A DNA stretch of 64,000 nucleotides, from NCBI GenBank assembly GCA_002205965.3, contig NADL03000532.1, positions 1 through 64,000 of the forward strand. Direction: 5' to 3'. The translations under genes and the position numbers were made by a program. This DNA comes from Kappaphycus alvarezii. Lineage: Eukaryota; Rhodophyta; Florideophyceae; Gigartinales; Solieriaceae. This document shows positions 10,620 through 22,354 of the stretch, piece after piece. The notes beneath the pieces are model-generated. The model ran no database searches. It was not told the DNA's origin and was given only the letters and a program-made list of their open reading frames with translations. Each line of letters starts with the position of its first letter. Position 1 is the first letter of the stretch.

Positions 10620-11960
10620 AGGAATGCTTGAACGCAGCACTCATCTCTATTATCGAAAGCTCCAAGTTGGAACAACTTGGAGGGTCTATTCAACCGTTCA
10701 CATCTGTTCACAGCTGGTTGGCAGAGTGTGGATCAACAATCACTTGGCGCTTGGAAAGCCTCGTAGGATAAGGTGGAAAATTGTTTAATTGACCTTCATA
10801 TACACTGTTCTATTGATCTCAGTCCGCCAATGCATGTTCATTCTCGAGAGCTGCCCTTTGATTTTGTTCAGGAACAGTTAACCAAATATTCCTTTCTTCC
10901 TTATCCTGCCAGAATTGAGCAGAGTATGAATATGCTTTGTAATCCGTGGGCAAAGGCTCCTGGGGTGCAAGTCCTCGCGTCATCAGGGGGATGGTTTAGA
11001 TCTTTTATTCTTGGAAGATAAATTCGACTCAACTAATCGAAACATAAATACGGATATGATGACATGTCATAAAGGAAATATGTAACTCGGTTTTGGGTGA
11101 GGAGGACCCTTCGGTTAGGCTAACCTGTAAGTACTGACCAGGGGGTACTGTACATGCAGTATGTACTGTATGTTTACTGAGGACTTTCGAAGGTTAATCT
11201 GGGCAACTACTGTACAGTACTGTACATGATTTCTATACACGGTAAAAAGAGTGGTTTACGTTGGTTGGTCCTGAAGGGCACCAAAAATCTGCCCTTTTGA
11301 CTACTCGTATGACGCTTTTTGTTCTCAGTTTTCTATTTTGTTGGCTACTGTACTCTAGAGTTATTTTTAGTTATTTTCTGTAGTATTTTTTATATTTTTT
11401 AATTATTGTCGGCCTCGCGGCGTGTGGTTCTGGAACGGTCGGCCACACCTGCGATTGCCAGATACGGTAAACAGTGTTGGTCGTTGGTGGAAGGGGGGGG
11501 GAGCGAGACATGACACAACGACACAACCCCTCCCTCCCTTCCTATGGTCGCCAACACAAATTCTTTTAATTTCCCCCTTTTCGACCCTATCAGTCACTCA
11601 ATCCACAAAATTACCGAACAGTACTGGACTGTACAGTACATACCGTACAACCAGATACCATCACGGTTTCCTTACTTGCATTTACTGTAAAATAAAAACC
11701 GGGGGGAACGTAACTACTAGCAGAGGGACATGCCTCGCGAAACCTGGTTTGAATGGTAATTTTTTCACAATTACATTTACACGTGGTGAATTTCTGGGTT
11801 ATTTAATGTTCAGTATGGAAGATGTGGTCGATTGTATCCACGTGTGCACGAACATTACTGAAAGGTAATAGTGACGATGAACGGGATAAGGGAAGGAGGG
11901 CATTAGAGGCCTTTAGGAACCTACTGAGACCATTGGCGGCCTATGTTACGTAACGCCCTC
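10620..11960. other. Intergenic, AT-rich, with CTGTA/TACAG-type short repeats
   Basis: No gene recognised. Clusters of TACTGTAC, GTACTGTACAG and related palindromic words lie at about 11135-11230 and 11620-11655, similar to the cluster upstream of FTR1 (46.67-47.06 kb). An open frame at 11422-11868 has no recognisable motif and covers a homopurine/pyrimidine stretch, so I do not call it a gene. Confidence 0.45.
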
Positions 11961-11978
11961 GACAAAGACAATGATAAC

Positions 11979-12027
11979 GAAGGAAAAAGTTTGGATGTTT
12001 TACTGTTGGAAGATTTATCCGATATTG
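11979..12027 (-). mobile_element. Very short interspersed insertion (49 bp) with 12-bp target duplication
   Basis: A 49-bp stretch related to the repeat core TTTGGGTGTTTTACTC is flanked by GACAATGATAAC (11967-11978) and GACAACGATAAC (12028-12039), an 11/12 match. It is more diverged than the copies at 21365, 23587 and 42324. Orientation is inferred from the shared end, taken as the 3' end. Confidence 0.65.
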
Positions 12028-12279
12028 GACAACGATAACTGATTGTTGTAGATAACTCTGTTTCCACTTGCAGGAATAAACAAATGGTGATTTTGCGGTT
12101 GCCTTCACCGCTAAGTCCAGTCCATGCTGACATAGAGATAACTACTGTGTGGCAAATCTTTATGGATTGTACAATTACGGCGTTTGTGCATTAGGGACGA
12201 TTTGGAATATAATATGATCGCGAGACGTATTACCGTACCAAGAAGAGAGAGGCTTTATTGGAATATTTGAAAGCATGTG

Positions 12280-12870
12280 AGGCATACAGTATTAAGAAAC
12301 ATCGCGATGCAACTTTCGCCAATTTATAACAATCGCAGTCCGTTGTTGTACCAGCGAGCTGAGAATGAGGAGTCGATGACGTTCGGAAACCGCAGTAGTA
12401 CCTTTCCGGGAGGCCATGTATTCAGAAATTCGATGCAGCTCTGTCTCCGTCCCTGGACCACCTTAGCGGTAGATATCGAAAGCCATAGGGTAGAAATCCA
12501 TACGTAGCTCTTTACAAAAACTGCGGTAGCAACTTTCTGTATTGGCCTCAGCTTTGGAAAGAGGGGCAGTTGGATCATAGACGGCGGACTCCACTAGACC
12601 AACGATACAAAGCGCCCGTTGTAAAACTCCCCTGATTTCAGCCTTCCGAAGTCTCGCGGAAAACACGCATTGTATTTCCTCTCGTCTGTACCAGCGAGGC
12701 GTAAAAGAGCTTAGGCTGCTGTGATAGATCCGCAAAATTGGGATTGCTGTGAATTTGCATTCAAACCATGTGGTAGGATCTGTTGTACAAGTAACGCTTC
12801 GGGAAATGCCACTACCACCATACAAGCTGACTGGGTATCAGCCAGCGTACCAGTGAGAGTAAAACGACAC
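12280..12870 (-). pseudogene. C-terminal fragment of an RLE-type non-LTR retrotransposon
   Basis: The minus strand carries FYPMAFDIYR and, in a shifted frame, ISEYMASRKGTT and VQQRTAIVINWRKL. The same layout occurs at 30955-30560 (MAFDIYG, RIAEYIALRKGSS, QQRTSVAINRR) and, more distantly, at 53.9 kb (GIDIYGALG) and 63.7 kb (AIDVYGQ). This block lies at the very end of the non-LTR proteins in this window. The solo LTR at 12883 sits immediately beside the fragment. Confidence 0.55.
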
Positions 12871-12882
12871 CCTCGTGCCCTC

Positions 12883-13604
12883 TGATGTGCGCAAAATTCG
12901 CACACGAAAAAATCTAGAATTCTAAATTTAAATAAAGTATCGGAATTTGCAAGATATTTTTACAGTTTTTGAATTTGCAAGATATTTTTAATTTAGATGA
13001 GTGTGGCAAAATCATCTGTTGGTTTTTTATTTTAGGACACGCTACCACTATATATGTCAGTACAGTTCCAGGTTCTGGATGATACTGTACTGCGAGTGAC
13101 TCTGTTTGGTCTATATAATGGCCACATTAATTCCCACCACTGGCTGATGGGTGGCTGGCATGGGTATGGCACCTAGATATTTTTGCTGAGGGAATATCTT
13201 CTAATAGTCTCTCTGGTTCACCCGATTCCCATGAATGTATTTCATGGTTATTAGTATGTTTGTTTGAGACTTTAGGGGTAGCCAAAAGTCTATATAAGCC
13301 GGGTAAACTGCTTCCTCTTCTGGAGGTAAAGCAAGTTGGCAGAAAACTTCAAGTCAAGTCCCAAGTAGTAGGAAGTTGAGAGTCAACATCAGACCCAAGA
13401 GAACGTTTTCCTACGCTGGTCACAGAGCATCAGTGAAAGACCCTGCCCCTTCCATACTTTCTTGTAGCCCTCTCAGCTTTCTACCATAAACGCTCCATTT
13501 TATTCCTTCAACTATACCACAGTAGCACTTTTGTCGCTTGCAACACCTCCTTCTTGGGATAGTTGGTTCTGACTATCTCTTCTCCCGACGATTTACCCCT
13601 ATTA
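12883..13604 (+). repeat. Solo LTR of the gypsy family (older copy)
   Basis: A 722-bp LTR from TGATGTGCGC to CCCCTATTA, with no internal region on either side. It is clearly more diverged than the other full LTRs and its terminal ATCA has become ATTA. Flanking pentamers are CCCTC and CCCCA, an imperfect duplication that fits an old insertion. Its two TATA-like sites are still readable. Confidence 0.9.
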
Positions 13605-13880
13605 CCCCACTTTCCAAATATTGAGCTATCCAAAATCCCCCCCTGTGGGGTAGCCGCGCATTTCCTCCAACCAAAAGACGAAAATCGGGGTCTCCTTACT
13701 GCGAGAGTTCGTAGGCCCTAGTAAGGAGCTGGTAGCCCAGTCAACGAGCAGGAAGCGTTGGAGTTGAAATTCTATTCGGCTTACCGTTGAAGTAGAATCG
13801 CCCTCACTCTGGAAAACTGGTCCACGGGTTGGCTGGCGATCGTGCCACCTCCTTGAACTGGTATAACGCATTGAGCATAA
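13605..13880. repeat. Dispersed repeat fragment shared with 41.3 kb and 50.8 kb
   Basis: About 13727-13875 (GTAGCCCAGTCAACGAGCAG, then GTAGAATCGCCCTCAC) matches 41305-41470 and 50817-50925. At 50.8 kb this stretch lies just upstream of the coding part of a non-LTR retrotransposon, so the fragment is probably the 5' part of that family. Confidence 0.55.
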
Positions 13881-14570
13881 TGAATGAAAAAGACAAACTA
13901 TGAGATCACTAGCCCGCCTAGATCACCATAGAAGGCGCGTTATAGACTAGCCAAGAAGCGGAAATACCGAGGATTTCTTGCGGAATTCCCGGGAAAAGCA
14001 AGCATGTTCCTGTCCCCATCTCAACACTCGGATTCTTACATCTGGTGACGTTCGCACTTAAGAGAACTGTCGTCAGTCGAGCGATGGAACGGGTCTCGAA
14101 GGTGCGAATTATTCTTATACAACGGCACTCCGCTTTGTCACTAACCTCAATTGCGGCTAGTTTGCTTACTGGACTCCCCTCTAATTGCTGGAGGATTAAA
14201 GCGCCTGCCGCATTTTTTCACGTACTGTACATGCTTACTACCACAAAACAAGCTGGTTGGGTATCAACCAGCTTATCTGAGACAGAAAACGGACCCCCCG
14301 TGCCCCCCATCAGTCATTTAGCATTGGGTATAGATGCATCTGCGGCGTGCTTTAAGGTGGGAATTTCTTTAACCTTTCTAAATGTCTCCATTGTCCTTAC
14401 TGTCACATTGCCGGCGACGTCGCTTAGATTTCACTTGGACGTCCGGATGCAAAACTCCAATTGTGGAGATGGGGAGGGAAACAAGCCTACCTCTGGTAGA
14501 ACTGGAGATTAAGAAATAACAGTCAGTTGAGCTGTTTTATGGTGGATTTTAGGGATAAATATTCATAAAA
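13881..14570. other. No gene recognised
   Basis: The frame at 14045-14512 has no motif and shows no codon pattern I trust. Bases 14248-14308 resemble 12823-12882 beside the solo LTR, so this is another decayed repeat stretch. Confidence 0.4.
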
Positions 14571-14574
14571 TTAC

Positions 14575-14930
14575 ATTCTCAGAGCCGATTATCAAAAGAC
14601 GGAGGTGCTTCAAGCGACGAAAGTGCTACTGAGGTATGTTTTCTGTGCTCATGGGTTATTGTTTAAGAAATGCTTCTTAGGGCAGAAGTTGGGTTCCACC
14701 TATGCACTACCTAATTCTGCATAAACATTTGTCCCCCAAATTTCTTGCCCTCTCCCACAGGAAGCAGTTTACTCAGCTTACATAGATTTTTTTGCTAGCC
14801 CGAAGGTCTCAATAATATATATATTAAGTACTACAAAACGTATTTAATGGAATTTTGTGGACAAATAAGACTAACAGCAGATATTATCAAGATGAATATC
14901 TATATTTCCTCCTTAAATCTTAACCTTCGA
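14575..14930 (-). repeat. Decayed LTR-like module downstream of an acidic-family remnant
   Basis: Reading the minus strand, GTAAGCTGAGTAAACTGCTT and TAGCACTTTCGTCGCTTG match the 3' half of the gypsy LTR (from its GAGAC...TATATAAG block onward) with heavy decay. It lies downstream, on the same strand, of the acidic-protein remnant at 15725-16016. The same pairing occurs three more times in the window. Confidence 0.6.
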
Positions 14931-15724
14931 GATCATAGCCCAAAATACTCTAAAATATATATAACCCCAGTGAAGTCTCTTTAAATTCCGTCGAATGGCC
15001 CATAATGATAGATAGCCTCCTCGGACACATCCAGCTCTTCCAACCTCTCTTCACCATCTTCAACCGTCGCTTTGTCCCCACTAGAAGAGTCAGAAACAAC
15101 GATTACTCCCTCACTCTACCCTCCGTCCTATATAGCAGATCTCCACCGTTGCACATAAGTAGCCCCCGTGAGTCTACTGTGACGAATATTCTCAAAAGTA
15201 TTCTTTTTGTACGCAATATCCTGCCAGTAAAACCCCTAATCCTGCCAGTAGCCATCAAACACGGCATGAGCACTGTAGAGAGGCACCAATGCAACATGAG
15301 CACTGTAAGGAGACATCAGTGCAGCTATTGTAATGTAATCTGACACCGATGCAAGGTGTCAAGAGCACCGAGCCAATTAGAAGAAACCATTATGGATACC
15401 TCGCCTACTCCTAGGTACTTTCTAGGCAGGACCAATCCAGCAAGTGCCTAGTGCTATCCGGCCAAGTGGATCAATGGAACTCTGCAATGATGTTCGGTAC
15501 TCTCAGTCTCACCGTAATATGCTAAGTGAACTCTCAGAAACTTGTAGTAATACGCCCCTAGGGCCGTTCTTCTAGAATTCCTTTGAATCTAGTATTGTTT
15601 GCTTACGATTCATTGGCACTCTTGCTGAATGCTTCTCGATATAAACCACAATCAGAAGCTCCGTTCTGCACACCGGAAGCTTCAACCATCCGTTAAATCA
15701 TCGATTGTTTTTTGTGTGCCCAAA

Positions 15725-16016
15725 ACCCCACATCCACCCAGTCCCCCTCACCTTCTGATACTTCCTAATAACCCTCAGCCTCATTCTCTTCTACTTCCTC
15801 CATTTTCTCCTCCTCCCCCATCTACTCCTTTATCTCCTCTGTCTCATCGAAGCAGTGACGGCTGACCCACTCTCCAATGCGTTCCAGGTCCATCCTTGAT
15901 GTCTTTGATAGTCTTCGTAATTTTTAGGCATATTGATCATCAAGGCCAGGACTTAGAGGGGACAGGGGGCTCCCAATGACTTGGAAGAATGTGAGGGACC
16001 GGCGGAGGTTGGCCAT
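15725..16016 (-). pseudogene. Decayed member of the small acidic-protein family
   Basis: A minus-strand start at 16016 gives MANLRRSLTFFQ, matching the N-terminus of the intact gene at 22888. After a frame change the family core is seen (YEDYQRHQ), then EWVSRHCFDETEEIKE. A Glu-rich tail follows with in-frame stops. About 450 bases upstream are also similar to the regions upstream of the copies at 18.6 and 31.6 kb, including ACTTTATCAAG. It is not functional as it stands. Confidence 0.65.
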
Positions 16017-16499
16017 TTTCAGGATAAAATAGGGGTGTGGCAATGGGTTGAGTGATGGTAGGGGTTTTGCTTCAACGAAATTCATATCTATCTTTGCATT
16101 AGGCGATTTCATCGACACTTTCACAGGATTGGGTGAAAACATTGCGTGGTAATATCGCGGCTTTGAATTTTTATGCATTCAGGACAATAATATAATATCA
16201 ACTTGATAAAGTATTGGAACTGAATTTGGAGGAAAAAACACGAGTCGAAAAATTCCTTTTTGAAAAAGGAGGATCAAATCTTCAAAAAAAAATAGAAAAT
16301 GGGGCCGTACAGTGAATTTGGATTCATAAAGAAAGAGGAGTTTAAGATTTCTTTTTTGTTGAAAGATAAAAATAGACGATAGTTTTGAAAATGAGAGGTC
16401 AATAGTGGATCTCTGGAGAATGGGAACTGGAACTGGTGGTCAAGATCAGTTTCGTAATGACAGTGGAGGAAGGGCCAGAATTGGAGGTTTACTATCTAA

Positions 16500-18100
16500 G
16501 AGATAGTGATAGATACCACTACATTATGTTCAAGATGGCAAGATGGCTGACGGTATGCCATGAGTTCATCTAAACCTCTGGTTTGAGGCCTAGTATCAGG
16601 CATGGTACAATGCAAATCACAGAGACGGTTATATGCCTTTGGGTAAATGCGCTCCCGCCATTCCATATGCTCCTTTTGCACTAACAGGCACATTACGAGC
16701 CAAATTGATTAGCAACGCATGTATCAACCTCCAAGAGATTATATCGTGATTGGCACGAGCCTGCTTCTCACAGTAGTAGCAGTAAAACTTTTTTATCTGC
16801 TAAAACTCGCCGGTTTTGTCGCTTTCATGGAACTTAGAGAGTTAAGGCTGCGTACTGTCGTGTCTCTGGGCGCAAAAGGGTACAGAAACGTTACCTCAAA
16901 GAATTTATTACTACAGATAAGTAAATGAGGGGTCCTATTGCGAGAGCTCGGAGGGCTGAGGACCAGAAGAGTTTAATGGTAGCCGATTTGTAACAGAGAG
17001 GATAAAAGACTGCATTCTTCATACTTCTTTCAGCCAAACAGATAAGCATCGTTTTATTAGTTCTTTAGCGTGTTGTCGACTAGTAGATGACCCGTAACTG
17101 GTATAGGGATGGAACAAGAGAAGGGAAATGTCGATTACGAGCAGGAAAAAGAGGAGGTGAAGGGGTCCGGAGATGAAGAGAGGGATTTTAAACTGGTTCG
17201 AGTGTTTCGGCTAGAAGTTACTTAGTTGGTTCGGGTTATCCCGGTCATGGATCCGGTCGTCGGGCCTCAAATGAGCTATATTTTTGCAGTAAATTGCAGG
17301 TAATCGTGAGCCATTCACGGTTATGTATTGGGACTACAGGGATACTTTTGATGTCTTGAGGGAAGTACTAGGTTCTGATCTAGAGGACGAAAATTGTGAA
17401 TAATATATTCGTTAGTGCCTGTCAATTATCCTTCTTAAAATTAACCGCGTCTATATGAAGTTCTTTCCTGCGTTTTCTAGTGCTCTTAGTAGTATTATCG
17501 AGATTTTAGTTTTGAGTAAGGTCTATACAAGCTGAAAAATTGATTCCTTCAAGGGAGGGAAGGGAAGCTGGAAGTCTACGTAAAACCAAAAAAACTTTCA
17601 TCAGCTTTCTAGTCTCTAAGCGAGTTGCTAGAGCCTGCGTCTTTAGAATATGTTACTACTGTACAGCGATAACCCTTATTTCACTTCCACTCCCCGCATT
17701 TGTATGTTGATCTCTAGTATAGCACGTCAGTCTCCCGCAACAGCTCCCATTTCGGATATCTGGCTCTTCCTATTTCCGTTGACGCAATTTCTACCTTGTG
17801 ATACTATGAACTGGTATAAAGTCTTACGAGTGCAAAGATTGTGGAGCCTCTCCGTAAGCACCCCCCATTAACTCGTTTTGTCGCTTTTCTGATGTGAAAT
17901 GTGCCCTTTCGCCGAGTGAGACATACCAAAGTACGTCACGTAGTAAAAATATGAATAAAAGGATAGAAACTAGCACCAGAAGTATTGCTGACCGGGTGCG
18001 GAGATACCCCTGAGAAGATGCGTTCGCCGAGGCATCACCAATGGCGTGGATACAACTACCTCATCTTTCTTACATTAAAATAATCCAAACATTCCCCAAA
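16500..18100. other. No gene recognised; possible very old LTR near 17.5 kb
   Basis: About 1.6 kb of AT-rich sequence with only short frames. Around 17510-17640 there is weak similarity to the LTR 3' half (AAGGTCTATACAAGC, then GGAGGGAAGGGAAGC), too faint to call. Confidence 0.4.
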
Positions 18101-18594
18101 GTTTGATTATCTTCACCTATATTGTGGGAAGCTGTTGTTAGAAACCCTTTCCTTTCTGTTGAAAAGCGTCCACTCCACAAAATTCTCTCTTCTTCATCAC
18201 TGACCTCTGATTTTCCAAAACAAAACAAATATTTCCATCCATTTTATTTTAATAGAAAATCATGAGACTACTTTTCCCCTGCTAGTCCAAATTCACTGTA
18301 AAATTTCATTTTCCATTTTATTTCTGAGAATTATAGTCTTCCTTTTTGAAAGAAATAAATCTTTCGACTATTGATCCGCTTCGACCTCCAAATTCGATTC
18401 CGATATTTTATCAAGCAGATATTTATTCACTGTCCTTGTTGCGTGCAAATTCGAAGCTGTAAAATTGTTCTGTATTTTGTTCGCCAAAAGCCGTGACATT
18501 TTTCGAAGAAATAGCCCTATTCAGAGTTGGATATAAACTTCATTAAAGCAAATCCCCTTGCCATCAACCACTCCATTGCCTCACCCCCATTTTC

Positions 18595-18860
18595 CCCTTA
18601 ACATTACCAGCCTCCGCCCGTCCCTCACCACCTCCAAGTCATCCAGAGTGCGCCGCCGCCTCAGAGCCCTGGCCTTGATGGGCAGTGGACCAACTGAATA
18701 CGATGATTATTGTAGAAGAATGGACCGGGAAAACGATAAGGATTGGGTCCGCCGGAACTGCTTCGAGGAGGCAGAGGAGGCAACTAAGTAGGCAGAGAAA
18801 AAGGAGAAATGGAATAAGTAGCACAGGAGGAAACTGAGGCTGATGGGGATGGATAGGAAG
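18595..18860 (+). pseudogene. Decayed member of the small acidic-protein family
   Basis: The translated stretch SLRPSLTTSKSSR...ALALMGSGPTEYDDYCRRM, then WVRRNCFEEAEEATK, aligns with the N-terminal 65 residues of the intact gene at 22888. The family start codon has become ATT, and a stop at 18789-18791 cuts the acidic tail. About 18165-18560 is similar to the upstream region of the 31.6-kb copy, so the duplicated unit includes its promoter region. An LTR-like module lies downstream. Confidence 0.65.
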
Positions 18861-19139
18861 GTAGGGACTGGGGGACTCATGGGAGCTACTTTTGTACGAC
18901 GGTGAGGGTTTGATATATAGGACGGAGGAGAGAGTGAGGGAACAATCGTTATTTCTGACTCTCTAGTTGGAATGAATGGAAGTTTGAAGGTCCTGAATAG
19001 GAATTGGAGGGGCCGCGTACGTCTGAGGAGTCCCGTTATCATTCTGAGGAGTCCATTTATCATTTTGACTCGTTCGACGTAATTTATAGAAACTACATTG
19101 AGGATATGGGTGTTTTGGAGCAATTTGTTGGCTCTAATC

Positions 19140-19590
19140 GCGGTGAATAAGATTTTGAGGATATAATCTAGATATTTATTCTAATATTATCCCTGTTAGT
19201 CTCCATCTTTCACGTGATTCCATTTAATCCATTTTTTGGTACTTATTTTTAGAGACTAAAGGGTTAGCAAAAAATTCCATATAAGCCGATTAAACTGTTT
19301 CCAATTGCAGAAGTGAGGCTGGTTGGGATATAACTTAAAATGCACATCCAAGGAGTCAAGAAGTTGAAAGGCAACTCCTGACTTAAGAAACATTTCTTCA
19401 ACGCTAGCACCTGAGCATAGGTGGTAGACCCTGTCTCTCTTTAATACCATGTAGCCTCTCGGTCCCCTTTCTTTGTTCATCCGTTTCCGTCCCGACAGTT
19501 ATAATCTAATAGCACTCTTGTCGCTTGTAACGCCTCTGTCTTGGGGAAACCAGTTCTGAGAACAATATTGTTGTTGGATTTATTCATATT
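19140..19590 (+). repeat. Decayed LTR-like module downstream of an acidic-family remnant
   Basis: Matches the 3' half of the gypsy LTR with decay: CATATAAGCCGATTAAACTG near 19281, GGTGGTAGACCCTG near 19421, AGCACTCTTGTCGCTTG near 19513. Upstream parts also match the equivalent segment at 32.1 kb. No target duplication was found. Confidence 0.65.
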
Positions 19591-19712
19591 AGAAGCCTAA
19601 GCTCTAGGGGAAGTGTATTGAGAAAAGACGGAAAGGAGAAGAAGTGCTGGTGGACGATGTACGGATTTTCGTGTGCATATCACCGGAGGAAGTCGCAGCA
19701 TTGAGGAAGTGG

Positions 19713-19980
19713 GAAGATTTGGGTGTTTTACTCGTGAAAGATATATCCTTTCTATCCCATGGTTTTCCAGACGAGCACAATCGACTCAAAACGGTATGCC
19801 GATACAGTGATGGGGAGGGAACTAAGCTCCCTAAAAGGCTACCCTCATGTCAGCCATCAAGCGGGCCGCATTGGACATGGCGGCTGCTGCAGCGTGCCTT
19901 TGTATCAAAACCCCTCGAACCTTTCCTTACGTCTCCAAGGACCCGACGGCCACGTTCCTTGCCACGTCATTTGCCACTGC
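19713..19980 (-). mobile_element. 268-bp interspersed insertion with 9-bp target duplication
   Basis: AGGAAGTGG occurs at 19704-19712 and again at 19981-19989, bracketing a 268-bp insert. The insert begins with the core GGGTGTTTTACTC, continues through ATCCCATGGTTTTCCAGAC, and matches 26706-26505 over most of its length. It is the longest clearly bounded copy of this family. Shorter copies share only the end near 19713, so that end is taken as the 3' end of the element and the strand as minus. Confidence 0.7.
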
Positions 19981-20107
19981 AGGAAGTGGCTTTGGTGTGT
20001 GGCATGAGTACATAGGTGAACTCCTGCTGAAAACCACGGTGCGATGAGTTGGAAGTACCGGAAGCCCATGCGAGGGGGTATCAATGGGAAAAAGTTAGAA
20101 TGGATCG

Positions 20108-20148
20108 AATATATCTTCTAAGAGTAAAACACCCAAAAATTTCTCCAT
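20108..20148 (+). repeat. Short fragment of the same interspersed repeat
   Basis: ATATATCTTCTAAGAGTAAA followed by ACACCC is the plus-oriented form of the core found at 19713, 21365, 23587, 26680 and 42324. I did not find a convincing target duplication. Confidence 0.5.
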
Positions 20149-20339
20149 GTGGAACAAAAAACGGTCGTAAGGAAGAAGATGCGTTGAGAGACGTGCTTCA
20201 ATTGCCATCAATTACCGAAAGTTGCTCAAGTTTGCTCCATACACGAGGAAAATACGGGCAAATGTTTGGGTGTTCTCTTGTGGAAAAACTGCCACTGCCT
20301 GTTTATGGTTGAATGGCCTACTGCTGCAGTTTAATATTT

Positions 20340-21350
20340 AGATTACTACTTTTGCATTCTGTTCTTCACACAACAGCGTCGCAGCACACCACTCATTCTG
20401 TTCTCAGCACACTATGGTTATGTGACAAAGTCGTTTTGCTTTATCTCGAGATTATCATTGTATTTATCATGTGACGTTTCTGGGTACCCTCTGTGATCAA
20501 TTTATTGGTGCCTAACATTTTGTATGGAATAATTTTACAGAATCACGCATATGAGCTGTGTTTGAATACTATCACATTGGAAGTATGGCTCTCGTTAAGT
20601 TCATTTGCTTCTTCCTCGTGTTGTAATATCATGCTGTCATAGCTTTCGTGTGTTATGGTTAACGGTCTACCTGGTCCTCTGATATGACTATAGAAGAGTA
20701 TCTATTCTAGAGTAGGTTTAGCTATGTACTACGACTAGCAGAAATCGAACCGAACCAGAACCAATCCAAAAAGTGAACTGAGCCCTGCATCCTGAACCTT
20801 GAACCCAACAACCAAACCTCGAACCCCACATTTCGTACCTCACTGAACCCTTGAACCTTAGTACAACTCCGAACCTTCTTGTACCGCCACTTGTACCTAG
20901 CACCTTTTGTTCTGCCTCTAATTTAATATAGCACCAAAGCCTTTTCCATTTTGGAAGATACATCCGTCTCCACAATACTGTATTCCAGGTATGTTTAGAA
21001 TTATTCCAGCAAAGCCTCTCTCCCTCTCCAGGAATTCGACTTTCTTTCCAAGACTTTCTTTCCAAGAAGAAAGTACATTTTCCGCATTCTGTGCAGTGTT
21101 TGATCCCGAATATTCACTTTTAACGGAAACAATGCGTTTGGTACTGAGATCTTCAGAGATTGCAGCCGCATTCATAGCCCGGCCCACTTTGATTTCAGCT
21201 TTAGTAAGATCTACTTTATCTGTTGTTTCAATTTTGCAAAAGGAAAATACTCTTGCACATAACGGCAGGGGAAAAGGGTGCTCCAAACTCCGTTTAGATT
21301 TCCCCCGCTAGAAGTGTCAGACGACAAAGTAAACTAAGCTATCATTCACC
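20340..21350. other. No gene recognised
   Basis: About 1 kb. Bases 20740-20880 are rich in GAACC words, a degenerate simple repeat. Opposed frames at 20918-21286 (-) and 20991-21311 (+) overlap each other. Neither shows a motif I know. Confidence 0.4.
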
Positions 21351-21364
21351 GTCTGTAAAAGCTT

Positions 21365-21409
21365 AGGGGAAGGTTTGGGTGTTTTACTCTTGGAAGATAT
21401 ATCCGATCC
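21365..21409 (-). mobile_element. 45-bp interspersed insertion with 8-bp target duplication
   Basis: AAAAGCTT at 21357-21364 and 21410-21417 flanks a 45-bp insert that holds only the shared terminal core (GGTTTGGGTGTTTTACTC to ATATATCCGATCC). It is extremely short for a retro-insertion, yet cleanly bounded. Confidence 0.7.
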
Positions 21410-21912
21410 AAAAGCTTTGGTGCCTTATTAATTTGGAGGCAGTTGCCGTTATGAACCGCAGGTGAAAAGTGATGTTGGTTCACTGTAATGAAAAAGCAAC
21501 TGGGGGAAAATGTTTGGATGCTTTAATGTTTGAAAGATGTGGTCGGTTGGGGCCCGGAATATCTTAGAAGGATACCGGTCATGGAAAGTCCTATTTTCCA
21601 GCAAAGTTACCTGGAGCATACCACAAGATATGCCCTCCCCTTACTCATCCTTCTCCCCACCAGCTTTTAACCCCTCCAGATCGACAGCGACATCACTGAC
21701 GTCGTCGACGTCCAAAGAGTTGAGATCAGACCGGTCCGTCCATCGAGCAAAAAGCAACTTAAGCCGTCGGAAGCTATGTGCTGCAGCGAATTCGAGAGAT
21801 CTACTGTACGAGGATTGAAGGTCTTATGGACGAGCTCCTGAAAAGTAGTTATTGTACAGAACTAAGTTGCGTCCTCCGCTCCTACTACAGATACGCGCAC
21901 TAACAAGCTTAC

Positions 21913-22340
21913 TGATAGGGCTAAATCGGCGGGGAAAGAGATCCTCAGAACCAATTACCCTGAGAAGGAGGTGTTGCGAGCGACAAAAGTGCTACCGTGG
22001 TATTGTTGAGCGAACAAAAGGTAGTGTATATAGAAGAGAGTTGAGAAAGCTATAAGCAAGTATAAAAGGGGCAGGGTCTACCACCGACGCTCTGCGAATA
22101 GCGTAAGAAAAAGTTTTCTTGGGTCTGAAGTTGACTCTCAACTTCCTACTACTCGGGACTTGGCTTGAAGTTGTCTGCCAACTTGCTTGACCTCTCCATG
22201 AGGAAGCAGTTTACTCAGCTTATATAGACTTTTGGCTACCCCTAAAGTCCGAACAAAACTACAGAAGATACCAAGAAATGCATAAAAATACTTTCTGTGG
22301 ACAATATACTCTAAGCAAAAGATACTTAAGAAACTAACAA
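21913..22340 (-). repeat. LTR-like module downstream of the intact acidic-protein gene
   Basis: On the minus strand this matches the 3' ~345 bp of the gypsy LTR closely, ending at 21913 (complement of TGATAGGGCTAAATC). Beyond about 22255 it continues with the diverged upstream segment shared with the modules at 14.9, 19.1 and 32.1 kb. It is better preserved than those three. It starts only ~15 bases after the stop codon of the gene at 22355-22888. Confidence 0.75.
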
Positions 22341-22354
22341 TTAATTTGGTCCTC

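Noticed and set aside
14045..14512. 155-codon plus-strand frame as a host gene
   Set aside because: No motif, and part of it (14248-14308) is a repeat fragment shared with 12823-12882.
15629..15865. Pro-rich plus-strand frame
   Set aside because: Antisense of the Glu-rich tail of the decayed acidic-family copy.
20740..20880. GAACC-rich stretch as a possible satellite or binding-site array
   Set aside because: Spacing is irregular and units are degenerate; it looks like a worn simple repeat without regular period.
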